Positions 35,093-47,391 of a stretch of 64,000 nucleotides of DNA are shown here, piece by piece. This DNA comes from Sthenelais limicola (lineage: Eukaryota; Annelida; Polychaeta; Phyllodocida; Sigalionidae). A model generated the notes under the pieces. That model ran no database searches, was not told where the DNA came from, and saw only the letters and a list, made by a program, of their open reading frames with translations. The stretch is taken from assembly GCA_942159475.1 (NCBI GenBank), contig OW804095.1, forward strand, positions 90,099,740 to 90,163,739, in the 5' to 3' direction. The stretch's first letter is position 1; every line of letters begins with the position of its first letter. A program made the position numbers and the translations under genes.

Positions 35093-36444
35093 TGTTAAGT
35101 GATAATAGTGATATAATGTCTTGAGATATTTCTATTGTGTATTTGTGATGTACCTGTTTCTTGATATACATGTATTTTGTAACTTGTGTAGGGTTTGATG
35201 AAATGTGTTTTAGGTCTTTACTAGTGAGTAATGTCTAATGATTATGATATGGTTTTTCCTTGTACCTTTATTCCTTTCATAATATATGGAAAACAGATAG
35301 GTCTGGTAATAATGGAATATGTATTTATTCTTTGCCTCTACTGGCTTTAGTTACTGAGATCACTGGATATGACTACATTTACTTATTTCCAACCAAATAT
35401 AACTAGCTGTTTGGGGACGCCTGGATATGGCAGTTTATATTGTGTTGAAGAAGAGTTTTACCCGATTATGTGATATTAGAAGCTTGTCCCTTGCATCAGT
35501 CAAGGAGGAGAGGGTTTCTCACAAACTTATACTTATTATCATTCCATGTTTCCCTTGGTCATTGCTATTGGGATTAAAATCCTAGGAATTCTGTAGCAAG
35601 AGAAGGTTTAAGAGATATGTTTTGTTACTCGATTTTACAGCTATCATGATACAGACTCTCCTATAAGTTTTTTTTAATCCTTATCACAGTTTTCCATATT
35701 CCTATGATCACTAATAATAGACAGTGAGTCTGGAGGGAGATTGGGGTAGGTGTAAAAGCTGCTAGGGGTTTATTCGTGTGTTTCCTATATGTCATGTTTG
35801 TTTTAAGATGTACAGAAAGCTAGTTCTAATTTTGTCTTTGTTCTCTGAAGATATAAGAAGGGTAGAAGACCCCGGAGTGGTCTGGACCAGAGAGTGGTCA
35901 GTCCTTGTTATGAAGAGCAACAATCATGGAATTATTATAGAGTCATATTTGCGTATCAAATTGTACCATATATACATTATCAGTAGTAATTGTGTTGTTG
36001 TATTGGCATCCTGAGTGGGTAGCTTTAACTTTGTGTGGGTACAATAAGTTAGTAAGGCTGTGAAAGCTATATTGGTGAGAGAGCTGACATTTGTGGTACT
36101 TCAAGCAGAAGGCTCCCAGTTTAAAACCAACCCAAGATTGTGTTTTAAATATGGAACGGCAATTTATTTCATATTCGGATGTACTATGGTTATATTATCT
36201 GGTATTGATTATTGATTAATTATGACATTTAGTGAGGTTATTGCCAGGAAGATTTGTATTATTCGTGACATTGTCTGTGTTATATAGATGTTCCAGGGTA
36301 AAATACCGGTGATTATTTCTGGTATACAACTGACCATTTTTATTTGAGAATCAGGACAGCTGATTTGAAAATACTTTTATGTTTATTACTTCTTTATTTC
36401 TTTTACTGTGTAGTGGTAACACAAAAGCAGTGTGCCTGGAAGCA
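35093..36444 (+). other. Non-coding interior between gag and 3' LTR
   Basis: About 1.35 kb without a coding frame, where an autonomous element would carry pol. No RT or integrase motif is seen on either strand. The last 30 bases before the LTR are not a convincing polypurine tract. Confidence 0.6.
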
Positions 36445-37258
36445 TGTTAACATAAGGTTTGCATTTAAAAGGTATTTTCTGGCCGTTTCACATTAATTCC
36501 ATTTATTCGATTTTATTCTTCTTAAAGGCCTGAGGTTTAAACTGACTAGACTATAAGACCATATCCAGACTCTGTTATTGGGATAATTAACTACTTAGTG
36601 CAAGCTAAGCATTTTACTGTCTAGCCAGGGGGTTTCATCCCTCTGTTAGCATTAAAGCCACTCAAGCCAGGGGCTTAGCATTCCTGTGCTAAAGCTGTTA
36701 GCAAGTCTAGGCAGGGGCTTGGCATCTTTGTGCTAACCCCTGTACAAGCTCAACAAGGACTTTTACCTCTCTGTGATCAGCCTTAGTATTAATGCCAGAC
36801 TAAGAAATTATGATGCTATCCTCTTAATTGTTGTTTGTTTCATGCTGATGCTGATGCCTGTGACTTATGGAAAATAAACAGTACTTAGCTTCTTGCCAGT
36901 CTAGGTCCCAGGTGGTGTGGTAACCTAGTAACCCCCAACCCCCTTTCTGGATATATATACTCAGGTGTTCCTCCCTATTCCTCAGTTATTACTTTGCTTC
37001 TGAACACTGACATTGTTCAGTACTTGTCCAGTACCACACTACCAAGACCTCTGCTATATTGAAACTACCTTCTACTGAACTACAGGAATTCCTTGTGTGA
37101 GTTATCCTTCATAGTTATTGATCAGTATTCATAATCAATTGTCTGCAACAATGCACTAGTATCCACATACCTCTTGCCTAGCTGCTCCCAACGAATGATA
37201 TTTAGTTTATATTTATTTAATTAGAATATTTGACTGAACCTCAAGTCATTACTCTAAA
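36445..37258 (+). repeat. 3' LTR
   Basis: Near-identical to 20928-21741. Followed by ACAAG (37259-37263), the right copy of the target duplication. Confidence 0.9.
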
Positions 37259-37263
37259 ACAAG

Positions 37264-37726
37264 CATGAATAGTTGAGACAATGTTTTCAAGTTCAAGTTT
37301 ATTGAATGGGGTATAGGGTGTGGCCCAGATTGTTTATATTTCGAAGTAAATAAATTATTCATGTGATTTTTATTTTAAAAGTTCAAATTTGTCCCATATT
37401 TTGTTGAATTTCCAGGTTGAACATGGCCTCATTGTCAACCAAGATGATTGGTCATTGGAGATTTATTTCTGATGTTAAAAATAGTTCATTAGTCATTTCA
37501 ATCTAATGAATTTTGTCCAACTAATGCGTTACAATTTTTGTCATTATGGTGACGTAAGTATATTCCGTATGAAGCTATTTAAAAAAAAAAAACTCAGACA
37601 ATTTGACAAGTTTGTGGCCTAAATTGTAAATATCGATTACATAAGACTATGTCAAAAAACAATACAGAGAAAGACCAAAACGTTTACTAAAAGAGTGGGG
37701 GGAAGATCATGGTTACTCTGTATTGA
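37264..37726. other. Flank between the LTR element and the LINE, non-coding
   Basis: AT-rich sequence without recognisable features apart from a short A run near 37580. Confidence 0.4.
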
Positions 37727-39290
37727 TTTTTTTTTCTTTTTTTTCTTTTTTTTAAAAACATATCTTTATTCAGGGAATATAAGCTGGCATATGCCATAAC
37801 TATTGTTGTATAAGGATCGGGCAAGCCCTGTATTCCTCCTTAGCCGTAATTTTCGCTATCACATTTTATATTAATAGTGTGTGATAGAACCTACTAGTAT
37901 AATTTTCCCTCTGAGGGGGTATGAAATAATGAGATGATATGATTTAATGAGATGATAAGAATAGGTTGCGAGGTCTTGTTGTAAATTAGACATATGACTT
38001 GACAAAAATAGAATAGAAGTAGGAGATAACCTTTAAACTCTAGCTGTGCTTAGGGTATGAATTGATTCTTTCGTTTTATCTAAAAGTCAGGGATAATAAT
38101 TCCCCCTAGAAGGATACTATTTTTTAGATTTCTTTTAAAATTTAGGGCATCTTGTGTGTTCTTGAGATTAGCGCTGAGGTTATTCCACATTTGAATTCCA
38201 GAGTATGCCATCAAGCGTTGATACAGGTTACAGGTTGGGTAGTTCACTTCGAAGTTGATGGCTCTGTCCTCTCTTAGGTTGTAGATTCCCTCGAGGGGGC
38301 ATTTGTCAATCCAGTCTACTCTACATAAATACAGTTGTTTATGGAAAAATATTATCTGTCTGGAAAAGAATTCTCTGTCTTATAGTCATTGTGTTTGCAT
38401 CTTCATGCAATTGATTAATATTATATCGCCGTGGTTTTCTTAAGGCGAATAATAGAGCCTTATTTTCAAATACCGGAAGTTGGTTGAATATAGCTTTATT
38501 ACAATTGCCATCAATTCCAATTTAAGCATAGTACCAATGGTAAGACCCAGGTACACAAAAGAGTCTACCCAGCTTATAGCGGTAGGCACTGCGAATAGTA
38601 GTTCCCTAGTCTAACCTTCTGCTGCCTATTAGCTAGGTAGTTTTTTTACCCATCTCCTGAACCATTTCGGTAAGCAATAGTAATCCAATTTAGATAGTAG
38701 AATATCATGATTAATGGAGTCGAACGCTTTTTGGTAATCAAAGAAAACCATGGTACTAATCAGTTTTTGATTACGGTTATTAATTAGTTTATATAGTAGT
38801 AGGTAAGCAGTTTCCACTGTGGATGAGTTTTTCCTGAACCCGCTCTGGTACGGTGATAATAATTCGTGGGTATCTACAAAGTTTTGGATTTGTCAATTGA
38901 TATGTTTTTCCAATATTTCTCCCAGTATATGGGTTAGGGATATTGAACGTAGGTTAGTAACGTGGACCACATTGCCCTTTTTGGGTATAGGTATGACAGT
39001 GGCTTTTTTCCATTGGGCAGGCACTATGCCTTGAGTAACAGACAAATTTAATAGGAAGATCAGTTGTGGCTTGATAATATTAAAAATGATTTGATATACG
39101 TGCATAGGTATTTCATCACAACAGAGGATTTGTGTGGTGCAAGTGCATCTAATATTTCAGTTAAGGATAGCTGATTTAATAATTCGTAGGGAGTATTCTC
39201 CCTATGTTTAACGTTTAAATCGGCAGGGCCTAGATCGTAGTTATTGGTACTAGCCGGTAATAATGCTGCAGTTTTTGCTCCCGCAGACAC
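37727..39290 (-). pseudogene. 5'-truncated non-LTR retrotransposon (LINE), RT domain to poly(A)
   Basis: On the minus strand the RT motifs follow in order, broken by frameshifts and stops. First is a segment with LTEILDALAPHKSS (about 39150). Next come GIVPAQWKKATVIPIPKKG and LGEILEKHIN (39105-38893). Then comes SPYQSGFRKNSSTVETA (about 38860-38815), and motif A in FFDYQKAFDSINHD (38745-38700). A C-terminal segment with WNNLS and NFKRNLK follows near 38200-38140. The catalytic YxDD motif is not seen intact. An AATAAA signal (37770-37765) and an A-rich tail (37753-37727) close the element. The motif wording fits the jockey/CR1 group of LINEs. Confidence 0.78.
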
Positions 39291-39681
39291 TCAAGGCTGG
39301 GCAGCCTTGGTATATTGATATGCCTGTTCTGCTGTGTGGAACTTTCTTCCATTGAACCAAAAGAGAGCTTTACTAAAATTTGAAATGGAGAATGTTCCCC
39401 TTGATATCCCAGAGCCCATATCCCAGAGCCCCTGCACTCTTCTTTGTTTTAACCTCTGAGATTTTGATACCCGCCGGCAGTAGATTTAATTGTCAACCTT
39501 AATTTTACCCCTACCTAGGGAGATTTTGTAGCTCATTTTCGTTTTCTTGGCATGTACCAATATTTGACGCATGTTGGTATGGCTATGTGCGATTTTCTCA
39601 GGCAAATCCGGGTTTAGATACAATTCTTGTGTACCTCACTATTTTACTAGGCGGATTTTACTCTTGAAAATGCGATTCCTA
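39291..39681. other. Non-coding, may be upstream LINE debris
   Basis: No motif is recognised. Confidence 0.35.
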
Positions 39682-39935
39682 CACTCTAAGAAGAAAGGGT
39701 TCTAACAAGAACCCTTAAGGGTTCTTCGGCTTGTCGACATGGCAGAACCCCTAATGGTTCTTGTTAGAACCCTTTTTTTAGGGTTCTAAGTAGAACCCCC
39801 GTTTCGGGAATAGGCAGGGTTCTACATAGAACCCTGGATTTGAAGAACCCTCTGGCCAAAATAGGTAGGGTTCTACATAGAACCCCTGATTTGAAGAACC
39901 CTGAAAATGTCTGGGGTTCTTGATAGAACCTAGTT
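39682..39935. repeat. AGGGTTCT/AGAACCCT palindromic repeat cluster
   Basis: At least five copies of AGGGTTCTNNNNNAGAACCC in about 250 bp, in both orientations, giving a chain of short hairpins. The build is that of a MITE with subterminal palindromes, a class common in invertebrate and fish genomes. Confidence 0.7.
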
Positions 39936-42900
39936 GATTTTATTATTGTTTTTATTGCTGAAGTAACATCACTTTTCATCAAATTATTCAACATATTCCA
40001 TTTCATGGTGTGGATAGTATTTTCCCTTATTCTTCAGTGAGTATTACAGTCGATACTTCCTTTCTTCCTTCCATTCTTATCTCCTAGAAAAAAGTTTGAC
40101 AATATTAAGTCAAGATGTACATGTACTGAATTTTAACAAAATATGAAGAAAAATCTTTAAATGAGAGATAAACATTTCACTATTAAACCAGTATGTGCAT
40201 TAAGAACTTATTCACAATGGAAATATCATTCTTTGATACCAAATAAGAATTAAAGTACAGTAAGTATAAAAAGACAATTGCTCTATAACCAGCTTCTCTA
40301 TTTTACCAGTTTCCTCTGAAGCTTTGTTCTATTCTCAGTCATACAATGTATGTTAACTTATGAATAGGTTCCATGATGTAGAAGGTCGGAGACCCCATTG
40401 GTCGTTGAAACATCCATCACATCTCTAATCTAGGTGTCTGCCTTGCTTGGCAGGCTTCAAATATATCCCACCATCCTTGGTCTGTCTGGCTGGACACAGA
40501 ATATGAGCATACATCCTGGGAATAAGTAAATCATAATTAATTAATACAAAAGTTAAGTTATACTACTTAGGAATATGAAAGTAAATTAGTCTATAGAGCT
40601 GATGTGAGAAAAAAACGTATTAGTAATATATAAACTTACCTTGAGTCAATTCAAACTGTGCTTCTCTTCTGACCGTTAGATTGTAAGTGAATGCTCTAGG
40701 CTCTAGGCTCTCTCCCGTCACACATCACTGCCTGCCCAGGCGTGACTGGCCTTACCTGGCTCGTGAGCCCAGTATGTAGGTCAAGGACATGTCAGGTTTT
40801 ATGCGAATCGCGCTGCAATGACGGGGTATGGGCAGGGAGAGACCCTCCCTATTCGCGCTTATGTAATTGGCTTGAGCGGCGGCAAGCAGCCGCTACCGTA
40901 ACACCGCATAGTGGTAGGAATTAAGCAGTCCAGCTGTAGCCACAGCCTCGCAGTTATCCAGCATAGAAACGGGAGCTTTTGCGTGCTGATTACCCACGTA
41001 ATTTCAATGGTATTGCCAGCCCAAAACATTGTAGTGTTTGGCCATTGAGGTAGATATAAATGATGGAAATCCGAAATTATCAAAATATAAGGATAATCAT
41101 AATAAACACAGTATAACATGGGGGTGATTTGATAGTAGAAAATATTGATTTATTAATCATGATTACATTCTTGACAAATGTTGTGAGATGAGGCATGAAA
41201 TGATGGTGAAAAGGTCCTCATTCAATGGGAGAAAGGATATACGACGGAGAGCGATCAAGGTAGGTCCTCACGCCATGACTGCCACACACACACACTATTA
41301 CTGCCCGTGAGCCGATTATCTTGATATGTAATTGAACTCTATTAATTGTAACATTCATTGTACACCTGCCTACGACTCAATTGTCATTTTACGGGGGATT
41401 AGCTGTATACACATTCTAAATAAAAAAAATGTAAAAAATTGAAAGAGAATTACTTTTAATATCAGAAAGCACCCCACAAACCAAGAGAAAATGATAGAAA
41501 TCAGTTCGATTCAATTTAATTCAAAAGTTCTTTTATTGCAGATGTTGTTGCAATCAGGTCCGTCAGTTCTGGCTTTTGCAGATAATCTTCCTATGAATGC
41601 CTCCTTTCAGAGTCTTGAATTGATTTGTTACTATGAATTGATTTGTTACGAGAATTATTGGAAGATAAAAGATCAAGAATAACAGCGGTTGGAAATTGTT
41701 ATGAGATGAGTAATTACAATGTAACAATAATGGATGGAGAACACTAGCTGTGAGATAAGTATAACTAATAGAGTGCTGCTGGGTAGCAGTTTCTACGTGT
41801 TATAAAGCAATAACGACTGTGCATCATAATTACACATTTTGAAGAAGTACATAATATAAAATCGACGTCAGATGAAATGTAGAGTAAAATACTCAGAACC
41901 GGACAGACAGTACATAATTGAGATTGATATGAAGCAGAGCAGTAAGGTATTCAATAATAATGACATAATGACATAAAAAGGTGCGAAAAGCTGATACCAC
42001 AGTGATCATCAAGTATTCCCTATGCGCACGCCCATTCTGCTTTACAGCTTTTTAGGCATATGTAAAGTGTATGCCTCAGTGCAACCTGCACATAAAAAGC
42101 AGTCCATTCACTAGTCAACCTACAAGCTTTCCTAGAGTGGCATAGTGCATGACTGCATACTGCACACACCGTCAATCACCATAGATTTTAATTTGATAAG
42201 TAAAGCTATATAAAGGCATATACGGCCTATATAGCAATATATCTTGGATATTCATGCAATAAGGACTTAAGAACTGTAAATTATAATCTTCATTATGAAA
42301 TAATCTTTACATCGAGCAGTTGTTCTACTGTACATTCCCAATGGTAAAACATATATATAATTTTCATCTTAAAGTCCAATACTGCAAAATCACAATAGAA
42401 AGATTTAGGCTGTAACAAATAAATTGTATTTTTAATTAATTCAACAATTGTCAATACTCTGGTCACCCGGATATTATATGTAGCATAATATAAGTTCCCA
42501 GTGCTTCCTTAACAGTGCATGAAAAAGCGCCACTAAGCCACAATACATGACACCTCACTCCCCTATCTATAACTGGCATTTCGCACTCACCTGTCGCTCA
42601 TTACACCCACCTCACCCTCCCTGTATTTATAAACCCCACTGTGCTAAACCAAACAGTGTCAATTGTGCATTGTTAGCACTAGAGGGTGCTACAGACAAGC
42701 CTGTCGTTATTACTAATTCTTCTATAATGAAAGCACAACCCATGTAGTTTTTTGACGTAATATGCACTATTGGAATTAACCATTATATATCTTGAATTGT
42801 TTTTTGTGATATTCTTCTATATTTTGTCTGTGTAATCATTTGTGGGCAATTGTAGAGGATGTGTAAAAACAAAACACCCCCAATTATTTACATATGTATG

Positions 42901-42969
42901 TACTCTACCCCAGTGGGTCTACCAACTCCACAACCCACAACCTACACCACACAAAGGGATAATGATAGA
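39936..42969. other. Non-coding, nothing recognised
   Basis: AT-rich. Short frames (40742-40924, 41491-41682, 42547-42747) have no motif. Confidence 0.45.
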
Positions 42970-43125
42970 CACCTACTGGGCAATTAGAGCCTGAGTTTAT
43001 GGTTCGAACTGGGCTCTAAGCCTGACAGGACCAGTCGAGGCGAAAGCCGAGACTGCCCTTCAGGCTTAGAGCCCAGTGAGGACCACAAACAAAGGCTCTA
43101 ATGGCTTTAGTCCCCATTGGGTGGT
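42970..43125. repeat. Hairpin repeat, copy 1
   Basis: Inverted arms containing TTAGAGCCT and ACTGGGCTCTAAGCCTG fold around a GC-rich loop (CGAGGCGAAAGCCGAG). The complement of this loop matches the centre of the hairpin at 45261-45366. Confidence 0.8.
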
Positions 43126-45260
43126 TCACAGGCTTACCGGAAGTTCTCTAGGCATAGAGGGCCAGTCCAGTGGCCACTACCGGTCCCGCTGGCCACACTG
43201 TGCGTCTATAATGGGCCACCTCAGAACACTGGGGGAAAATGATGAATAAGTGAATGTCTTTCTAAAGATGCTCTATCAGTGGTTATATATTGTCAATTGT
43301 GGGGTTCCTCAGCAACTCTAATTGGATAATCATTTCACCTGAATGTTCATAAAAAAATATTCATAACTTAATGAAAAGTACCCCTGAAACAAGCTAAATA
43401 TCATGCACATAAATGAGCATTTTCATGTGCTTATGATATACTGTATTGAATAAGATTGCTATATATAGCTTTATGGTACACATATTACTTATTAGTACTG
43501 TGTTTTGATGTGCAACATTGTAGCGCTTTCTGACCTGCTACACTGCTGCCTGTGAAACAGTGCGACAAGTTGTAATCAAAATAACTTGTGAAGGGTGCAT
43601 TTTCATGCGCAACAGGTTGTGCATTAAAATGTGGTGTCCCAGTGTGAATGTGCCCAATGGGTTGAGACTATAGGTAATTATCATAACTGATAGAAAGACT
43701 CTTTATACAAAAATGTGGTTCTCCTCTGTCTCATCCTAAATGGAAATTCTTGCATTTTTAATAAATTCCAACAATGAAGGCTTTACTTACGTCACAGTAA
43801 GTGAGCAATGTTATTCAAAAGGCAGAAAAAGACAGAATCACCAATCCTTTGGAATAAAGTTGGTGTGTCATTGGAGATAAGAGGGGAGATGAGTTAGGTA
43901 GTTATTGTGAGGAGGAGAAGGATGTTCAGGATAATATGCTTGTTTTATTACTTTACTAATATGCTTGTGTAGTGAATACAAGTTTTAAATTGTTCCGGAA
44001 TAATTGGCTCGGCCGGCTGCGGCTATAATTCGATAACGCGCCTCAACTGAATGCGCTCCCGGTTCAGAAATGGCCTTTCGGATTCCCGCCTTTTCTTACT
44101 TGGACAGAGTTCCAGTAATACAGTATCAAAGGTATTCAATATCTAGTCAACTCATTTACCATAATATGTGGTGGAGTGCTTCCGGACGTTCCGGCAAGAC
44201 TGTTTTACTGAGCTATTCTCATGTTGAACCATGTTAACCGTTTGTACCCTAAACACCTACATTGACTGTGTACCATTATTGCCACCTGTCTTGTGAGGCC
44301 AATCCCTGGTCACCTCTGTTGGGTCCGATACTGACTATTGGACATGGTTTGTGTGGAGAATAAAGCCTGTGATACCTAAAGAACTGTGTGTCTGGTCTTC
44401 TTTCCCTTCGCTAGGATGAGAGATATCAGAATTGGGTAGTGAGACAGAAATCACTACACTTGTTTTATTACTTATGTATTCTTACTGATTACATAACTTT
44501 GTGCAGCATTACTCAATGTCATTAATAATTCACTCTCCTTCTTAAATATGATTATGTATAGACATATGTAATACTTCATCTTCTCACAGTAGGGAGCTAG
44601 GGGTTAGCCTATGGTCAGCCAGGTGTGACCACACCTACTGACCTTCCCCTTAAGATTACTTGGATTGACCCATTTAATATGTGATTGGTCGCCTTAATGA
44701 AGTGCCAATAGGTTATTGGCCAATGCTCGCCATTAGCAATGGACCTTATGGTCACATGATTGTTGATATAAATATAATTAGATAAAGGATGTTTATCAGT
44801 CTAGAAATGGGACCACTCGGTTACGTTATTATTATCAATTATTATTCATGTAGGCTATCCCCTAGCCTAGCTTCGCACGGAACATACCTCATTACTCTAC
44901 CTAACCGTATCAGTCATATCAATGAATTAGCAGCGTAGCCGCTGGGGCTGGATTTTGAGCTTTGCTGCATGGAAGCTTGGCGCTTTTGCTCGTCTTGGGT
45001 CTTGCCTTGGGTCTGTCAGGCATGTTGTTTCTGTTGTTACAGGCCTTTGCTTGATATGGGTATTCGTTTCCCCTAAGGTAGTAGCAGAACCCACAAGCAT
45101 GTATGAGGGTAATGCTTCCCTCCGATAGGGTGTCTATGTGGTCTTAGTCCCCTTTTGTTGGGCTGGCCGGGACAGTTATACAGATACAGACAAGTGGTAC
45201 TAGTGTAGGTCTCCCGTCCGGCCAACTGCTTACATCAATGAAAATACAAAACAATATTTA
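43126..45260. other. Non-coding, possible solo LTR near 43980-44460
   Basis: No coding frame. The stretch 43980-44460 ends with AATAAAG (about 44360) and a T/G-rich segment (GTGTGTCTGGTC), which resembles the R-U5 end of an LTR, but no partner or target duplication was found. The rest is featureless. Confidence 0.3.
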
Positions 45261-45366
45261 CTTGTTTATGGTCCTTCATTTTCTCTAAGCCCCCAGAAAA
45301 CAATCCTCGGCTTCGCCTTGGCTTGGTTTCGGAGGCTTAGAGAAAACTCATGACCATAAACAAAGG
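45261..45366. repeat. Hairpin repeat, copy 2
   Basis: Arms TTGTTTATGGTC...TTTTCTCTAAGCC and GGCTTAGAGAAAA...GACCATAAACAA surround a GC-rich loop containing CTCGGCTTCGCCTTGG. The stem words TTTATGGT and CTAAGCC also occur in copy 1, so the two are diverged members of one family. Confidence 0.8.
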
Positions 45367-47391
45367 ATCTAACCACCTAATATGAGTATCTAGTTTCCAC
45401 ATGGCACAAGGGGATTTATTTTCTTTGTTATCCTGGATTGGTTTAAGTGATGTTGACTGCATCTAGCTAAGCATGACTCTTTCCGAGCTGAAGAGGCTGT
45501 GGCCTCCCCAGGAGGCCCATCAGTGATGTAAGATGTGCGACCAGTCCCTAATGCCGTCCCAAATCCTAGATCCTCAGACAATAAATTTGATATGTTTGAG
45601 TATGTTGAGTGTTTCAATGGAAGGTGAAGAAGGAGGAAGTAAGGGGGTTTGTGGGTATACCAGACGTCAGCAGCTAGGGGGCGCCACCAATGCCTCAGAA
45701 TCTATATATTAATATGTTCCCGAAATCCGTACATTGAACTTACCTCCACCGAAACCACTGGCCAGATCTCTGATATATTTCACGTCCACATTGACAAAAA
45801 TACTGCGGAACCATGCCGCTATGTTTCATTAACAAATTAGGTTGGAAAGGGGTCAGAAATGGGTTTACATCGAGCAACCCCATTCAGGGCCCCCAGCGCT
45901 GCCTGAAAACAAACCTATCAGTGCCCCTACACCAGGTTTCTGGGTCACCCAAAGCATGTATCCCTCCTCGCATCATGATGCCATATAATCTGCGTAAATG
46001 AGTCATGTCAACTTCAAAATCTATCCCAAACGATAGTTTAATAACATATTAAAGTCTCCTTTTGGTGGAAATATTGTGTAATATATCAATAATTAACTTC
46101 CTCTTTAATGGAGGCTCCGCTCGCTCCACTGTAGTTCTCCACTGTTCTGAGTCCTTAACAACTCTTTTTTCCGCGCCCTCTTGGACAGTCTCAGACTGCA
46201 AGCCTGCTAATATAGTATTGATATGACTGATATACTGTGACAACTCTTTTCCTCAGGCTAATATGGTGTGTTCCTCCAGCTTTAGACTTGCACTAACTAT
46301 CCTCTGTCTCAGACCATGAACTCTCACTTCTTAAAAACGTATTTTTTCCATTTGGAACCGTTTCATTATTTCTTTCTCTTGGATTTGGCTAACGTTTTTA
46401 TGACACCCCCGTGACACCCATACATAGGCCTATAATATAGATAGTTGATTCAATGGGGGACATTATCAATTTTGTATCATGTTGTCCAATCAGTATCATT
46501 TTTATATCCTTGAATAAAGATGGTTGAAGGATGAAAACCTCCATACGTCTTAAAATTCTAGGACCTAGAGGTGATAGAATTTTTTTGCATTGAAAATTAG
46601 TGATAGATTACGAATGGCATCCCTTAATATTGGATATAGGATATTTAGATATAGGCCTATCAAGTTGAAAATGTCTCATTTTTAGGGAGAGGGGCGAGAG
46701 AGAGGAGAGTGAGAGAGGGAGGCAGAGTGAGAGGGAGAGAGGAGAGTGAGAGACAGACAGAGAGCAAGAGAGGAGAGTGAGAGAGACAGGGGGGAGTAGG
46801 AGTGGGAGCAGGAGGCAGAGTGGGAGCGAGCAAGGGAATGGGAGAGGCAAGGGGACAGGGACAGGCAACACAACAACCGCACAATAGTGACCACAAAATC
46901 ATCATAACAGGGTTCCATTTGACGTATGAATGTTAATACAGATAATTAGTTACAGAGAGAACTTGAAAGATAAAGATGGTGGGATAGGGAACAAGGAGAG
47001 CTGATGATCTGGGCTCAACTGTCCCACTAGCAAATTTGCTAAATTATATGCTAGTCAAGATTCTATTAACATTTGTGACCAACCCAAATTAAATAAGGAA
47101 ATGAAAATCATTAATTATAATATATTAAAGTTGAGATAAATAAAGATTGAGGCGAAGCTGGGCGACGACATTGATTTTATTTTTGAATAGAATTATAGAG
47201 TTATATAAAATATAGTATAAATTGATTTGAGGATAAAATTGATTTATAGATGTCACCAAACACAAACTTGCCTGTATGTTATGAGAAAAGGTGCGTATGT
47301 ATCGCGTGTTGGAGTGCATATATGCATGTGGCTTGCACCTTATTGAATATAGTTGGATTATGAGGTGAGGTTCGAACCTTAGATTATATAT
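45367..47391. other. Non-coding with a GA-rich microsatellite
   Basis: No coding frame with motifs. The minus-strand Pro/Leu/Ser frames around 46608-46918 come from a GAGAGAGG tract. Confidence 0.45.
46683..46865. repeat. GA-rich microsatellite
   Basis: GAGAGAGG/GGGAG irregular units. Confidence 0.85.

Larger units (their letters stand above)
20928..37258 (+). mobile_element. Young LTR retrotransposon coding only for a Gag with a LIN-28-like module
   Basis: Two ~814-bp direct repeats (20928-21741 and 36445-37258) start TGTTAACATAAGG. They differ at only about three positions that I can see. The 5-bp word ACAAG lies just outside both (20923-20927 and 37259-37263), as expected of integrase-made target duplications. 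Removing a nested 11.87-kb insertion (22866-34735) leaves about 2.8 kb of interior, with one gag-type ORF and about 1.35 kb of non-coding DNA. No protease, RT, RNase H or integrase is visible. This is the build of a terminal-repeat-with-GAG element, mobilised in trans by a relative (inference). The LTR end and duplication can be slid by one or two bases. Confidence 0.88.

Noticed and set aside
46608..46918. Leu/Ser/Pro-rich minus-strand frames resembling membrane or signal sequences
   Set aside because: They are translations of a GA-rich microsatellite.
47365..47380. Possible RNA polymerase III B box (GGTTCGAACC) of a SINE
   Set aside because: No A box at the right distance and no tRNA-like head, so no SINE call.
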